From positions 1-35,488 of the IMG/VR virus record IMGVR_UViG_3300010354_000260: a DNA stretch of 35,488 bases; one strand, 5' to 3'. The stretch's first letter is position 1; each line of letters begins with the position of its first letter. This document shows positions 22,101-28,100 of the stretch, piece by piece. The translations under genes and the position numbers were made by a program. The stretch comes from a virus. The notes beneath the pieces were generated by a model. That model ran no database searches, was not told the origin of the DNA, and saw only the letters and a list, made by a program, of their open reading frames with translations.

Positions 22101-25100
22101 TAGATGAATTAAGCCGAAACATCCGAAGAAATAACCCAGGAGCACCTCCATCGATTGCAGTGCGAATGGGGCCAGTGGCACTTCGGTCCGTGGCTGAAGA
22201 TGGAGTAATTAAGTCACAATTTGAGACATCTACAAGCGCTGGTCTTTTTGACCCAGAGGGACGACAGCGGTCAGAGGCAGCACTATTTGGTTATCATCCC
22301 GAAATAAAACCCGAATCACGTCCGATATATGGCCTCGTTGCGTTCTCCGGAATAGACGATGCATTTCTATCCCATGGAGAACAGTATGGTGATTTCGTTG
22401 TCTTTTTAAATCAAGATGTTGCCTCGCGCTCAACTTTTGTACAGGGCGATTCTCTGTCATTGGCCGGCAGTACCTCTGCCGTAAATAGCCCATCACGTGC
22501 ATCGCTCTGGCTACAGGGAGAAAGACTAGAGGTAATGAGGCCAGACGATGAATACATGAACATTGACCTTTATGATGAGGCACAAATCCACGCAGAGTCT
22601 CCGGGACAAAGAACACTAACAGTTGACGACATTGATTACGTACTGTTTAATGATATTCCATGGGCATACAAGATAAGCGATGAGGAATTAAGGCAAATAG
22701 AACAGCGACTTGGTGTCCCAATTATTAGACGTAGCAATACATTGATTGATAATGGTGAGACGCTCAATAGAGACTATGTAAACATGCGCAAGCAGGAAGT
22801 TTCTGGGCGGAGGCTGTCGTCTGGTGGTTCAACATACCCAGAAAGTATCAGCGATGAAAGATGGAATGAAATCTTCAAGATAGCTATAGATGAGAAGAAA
22901 ATTCAGGAATTCTTTAATGACCCCAACGTCACGTCAGATGAACGGCAGGCTCTTCTATCTGTCTATATGACTAGACAAAAACGCGCAGTGGCCGGGCGTG
23001 CGCTTGTGGCCCAAATGCAAAAAAATGCAATACGGGACCTTCAGTCGGTCCAACCCCGTCGCGATACAGACATTGTAGACAGAGACATCAAGGCAGCAGC
23101 TGGAAGAATAATACCGACAAACGATGACGAGACAGATGCAGTCCTTGCATCGAATCCATACCTTGAAATATACCCATTTGATGGTACACGCGAACAGCAT
23201 ATTTCCGCCACGGCTGGCGGTCTTCTCATCGCAGATATCGACTGGGATGCACAAAAGGTCGCACGAGAAAAACTTGAAAAACTGCTTGAGGAATCTCCAA
23301 TTCTGCGGATGATGGTGAAACTGTTTGATGCACCACCGATATTCGTAACACATCGTGCCGACAAAGATAAATACACCAACCCCGATACCGATAAATGGGC
23401 TGGCGCTGCCGGATATTTCTCTAACCAAACTGGACTGATACTGCTCGACAGAATACATTTCGCACCAGAAGCGGAGCAGAATGCTTCAGACTTTGAAACA
23501 CTTGATGGTGATTACTTAATTGCCCATGAGCTAGGGCATGCATTTGGCGCCATGTCTAGGGCACTGCAGTATTCACAACCAAATGAAAGCCAAACACAAC
23601 ACCCGGCATCTTCAGCAGCACAGCGCGGTGCGGACGCACTGAAGCAGATTGTAGCGCAAGCAGTGATGAACAGGTCATTTGAGTCATCTGACACACTTGC
23701 GGAAACAATGAGAAGAATGCGATTCGCCGGCAAGATGTTATCGCGTGACGAGAGTGAGCTCGCATACTCACTAACACAATACGCAGCAACAAACAGGGCG
23801 GAACTAGAAGCGGAAATTTTTGCTCATCTTATTCTTCAGTCTACAGGAAGAGACGGACCTCAGGTTCGTGAATTGTTCAAGGAGCATATTGAATGGCTTG
23901 CCAGGGAAATGAGCCTCACAAATGAAGACACGTCATCAATAATTGCGGAATATGAAAACCGGGCAAATGGCGGAAATGCGCTGCAAACCCTAGCGACATC
24001 ACCGCTATTGGGTCAGATTCGTGAACGACTCCGCATAAAAGAGCAAAATCAACCTGGCTCTACCGGCGAGTCGCTCGACGGCTCATACAGACTTTCATCT
24101 GGCGCAGAAATGAAAATCCTTACAGATGTCGACGACACGACACGAACAAGGTGGCGCAAGCGCGTAGAGGAGCTGCTTGAACCAATAAATTCAATACCAC
24201 CCCTACGAGATAACAGTCGTGATGAGGTGAATAGATATGAGTCTGCACGACGAGCCGCGCGTGATTCAATTGCTAATAACCTTATTCCAATAACTGGTCC
24301 AGATGATGACGGATACATGTATGTTGTTCACTTTGGCGCGTCAAGCCTCAGGGGTGGAGTTTTGGACCCATCCTTCATCATGGGCAGGAGAGCCGATAAT
24401 GCACCACAGGTAGACGACAGTTTCCAACTGAATCGGATGTTCGCAGCAACATTTAGACAGGAGAGATGGCCGCTGTTATCCCGTCGAGCAATCGCGGCAC
24501 GGGCGATAGAACAACTAGAAGCCGGAGAAATGATTGACCCGGCAGATAATCCCCTAGACAAAACATGGAGAGATGCTCCCCAAAATCTAGACAAACTTGT
24601 TTTGGCAATTAATGTCGAAGGGGAAAAATATATAAATGTAGCCGGAAAAGACAGAACCAGATTTGAAAAAGACCAGGCAGGTCGGCCATGGCCCGATGAA
24701 TCAGACCTACAGGCAATGGGCCTTACTAGGGATGAGTTGATACGCAGGCTAAAGATGGGCCTTGCGCGAGACGATGCTGCTCTTGCAGAAACAGAACCGG
24801 TTGCAAAATTGTTAGAACAATACAATGACCAATTTTTTAGTTCATACTCGGCTCTTGATACTCTTTCCCAAAATGTTGATGCGCGGAGCTATTTGGGTAG
24901 ATATGAAAACCGTGAACGTTCATCGACAGAAGACATAGGCTCTCTTAGCGATAGATGGGAAACGGGTGAAACGGGCGGAATTTATATATTCAGGGTGAAG
25001 CTTGGAGAAACGGCGGCACGTCTCAGGCGGACAGCGCAAGTTAATAACATCAACAATGAATATCAGCTATTTGGCGTGCATGAACCGATAGCAGCACTGC

Positions 25101-28100
25101 GTGTGCCAACAGATAAACCGGAAATACGTGATGAGTATCTTGGCTGGATATTGGAGTCGATTGAGACTGATAGAGAAGCACGCCCAAGACTAAGTTCCGG
25201 TAGCAAGAATGACATTTCCGGTCCAATGCTTTCCAGTGGTTTGACCCCAGAAGAAAATAACAAGCGTATTGACCAAGAAGCAGAACGCCTTGGCATTAAA
25301 TGGAAAGAAAAAAACCAGAATGTCGGCCCAGAACAACGCGCAGCAATGGTTTCAGGACAAGTAAAATATTTGCGTAATAGATTTGCAGCTGGGGAATTTA
25401 ATCGAACTGAACGACATCCAGTAATAACACAATCAATCAAACAGTGGATGGAAATGAACCCACTAAGACATTGGGGTGAGTTAAGGTCTATTTTGACCAG
25501 AAATATGGACTCAACGCCAGGAATGAAAAATTCTAAACAATTCGGCGATTTATTCAAGGGTTTTCTGAGCAGGGTTGGGCTTCCTACGAGGTGGAGGCTT
25601 GCTATTGAAAAAGAAATCGCCGAGATAGACGGCGATATAGATAAAGTAAAAAAGATAGATGATTTTATTGAAACGCTTCAACGCATACCTGAAATGTCTG
25701 ACGAAGAGTTGGGGAAATTGGTTGAGCAAGCAATATTCCACCATGAACAGGGATTGAGCTCCCCGATAGTGCATACACACAAAGTTGGGAGAATACTCAG
25801 GGGGGAGGGGGGTACGACTATACACGATTTGAAGGGGAGGGCGGAAGATGAGATTAGGGGGACAACCGGCGGTCTATACGAAAACCCGACTAACGCAATA
25901 AATGCAAGACGAAAAGTAGAGGCAAATTTTGGTTTCCCGTGGCTAGGGGTACAAAGTGAATTTCAATGGAGGCCAGGTACTACAGAAAACGATGAAGACC
26001 CCGCAATAACGGCATTGCGACCAATATCGGGACATTCACTGCCAAAGGACATAGTTGTAGAACGAAATAGGAGATTACAGCGTCTTTATGGTCCGGGCGT
26101 TGAATCAATGTACGATTTTCCGCTGGTCTATGACTCCATAAGATTTAGCCATGTGTCGTCGTACGGTTTGAACCATTTAGTGTTGAAGGACAGCGTTCGC
26201 CCCCGAACAAAGATATTTAATGGCGATTCACTGGCGTCTAACGGCAGGGGAATGATTGGCGTCAATATTGACGATATCGGAATAATGGCCGGCGCGGTTG
26301 GCGACATAGCCGGAATGATGTATTCATATGTAACTGGAGAGCCTCGGTCATCTCTGTCCGGGGCATGGGAGGTTGACAGAAATGACTCCCAGAAATATTT
26401 TGAAACCTTAACCTTGGGCACTTTTGTTCCCAGTGAAGTTCGGGCCATTGTGGTGGATGATATTGCCCAACTAAGAAGAGGTTCCGGACCACCTAGAAAC
26501 AATACCCCCAATCCGGACCACCCATCCAATATAAATCTGTGGATTGATGCGGCACGAACACGTGACGAGATTCTAGATGCAACCGGCACGGAGGTTGTGT
26601 TCGGATGGGGGTCCCTAGAAATCGGGAAATCACAACCCGAATACTATGGCATCAAACCATTCCTTTCACCAGAATATGTTGAACTTTTCAACCCCACAAT
26701 GACTCGCCCTTGGGCTGAGCGTTTTGCTGAAGATTTGGGTAATACACCCATGGATGTGCTCATACCGGAAGACGAGCCAGAAACAACGCCGTATGAAGCC
26801 CTGCTACGCGCATTAATACACGATGAGAGCAAGCTCATTTTCTTTGACGAAATAAGAGAGGGACAGCCTTCTGGTAAAGAGCTTTATGAACAAGAGCTAG
26901 CACGCGCTATTAAGGCAAGAAAAGACAGGGCATCACGACTGTCATCCGGTGGTAATGCGCCATACGGCCCCCTAAAGTCCATGATTTCGGACATGGACAA
27001 TGATGGTAGCGGGTGGATGGATGAAGAGATACGCCAACAAAGGCTCGATGAACTTGAGGCGATGTTTGGCGTAACAGCCCGTGACGCTGTCGACATGTGG
27101 GCCGCTGGGGCCGACGATATTACATATTCAATACGTGACGAGATTTCAGAAGGACGTCGTGACGGTTCTTTCGCCAGTGCGCTAGTTGACCTTGTTGACT
27201 CAAGCCCAATACCGCGTGACCCGCTGTACAGGGGGATGAGGCTTGACGAAAATACTAGAGCAAAAATATTAAACGGTGAAACAAAAACAATAGAATTCCC
27301 TCTCGCCGCTACAAGCGCTTCAAAATATTCTGCATCTGAATATGCGCGAGACCCGGGTCTCTCATATGCCAGCGGGATTATGTTTGAAATCACCGATACA
27401 AACGCATTCCCAGTGCACCATTTTTCACCAATAGATGAAAGTGAATACTTAATCAGGGGCGATTTTGAAATTGTTTCTGTTGGAACACACTACATCAACG
27501 GGAGCGGAGGTCAGACGGAAGTTCCGCTGGTAAGACTAAAGCCGGTAACACGAAGACTGTCTAGCGGTAGAAGAAGCACAATGCGCCTGTCTTCTGGAAG
27601 AGATGAAGAGGGACAGCAGTACTGGACAGCACATAGACCAAGCGAAGACGGCTATGGCGTACACGACCTTGACCAAATGGTTGTAAGCCAAGACGTCTAT
27701 GACAATCCAAGCCAGTACAGCGGATTCAGTCGTGAGCAATTCTTCCGTGAGACTGTCCAGCAAATAAGAAGCGCCAAGGGCAACCCTGAAGCAGAAATAA
27801 CAATATATAGGGCAACTACTAGTGATTCTATTAACAGTGGAGACTGGGTGACCCTGAGTCGTGGGTATGCAGAGCAGTACCTTGATGATGAAAGCTTTAA
27901 GGTTGTAACGAAGCGTGTTAAGGCAAAAGATGTTTTGTGGCCCGGCGATGACCTTATGGAATTCGGGTATTTCCCTGGGGATGATGATGCACGCCTTTCT
28001 TCTGGAAATAACGGCGACATGCCCGGGGATGGAAGAATCACATTTGAGGACCAGGACGACGAAATTTACGACGAAGCTATCGGCCCGCGAGACCCAAGAA

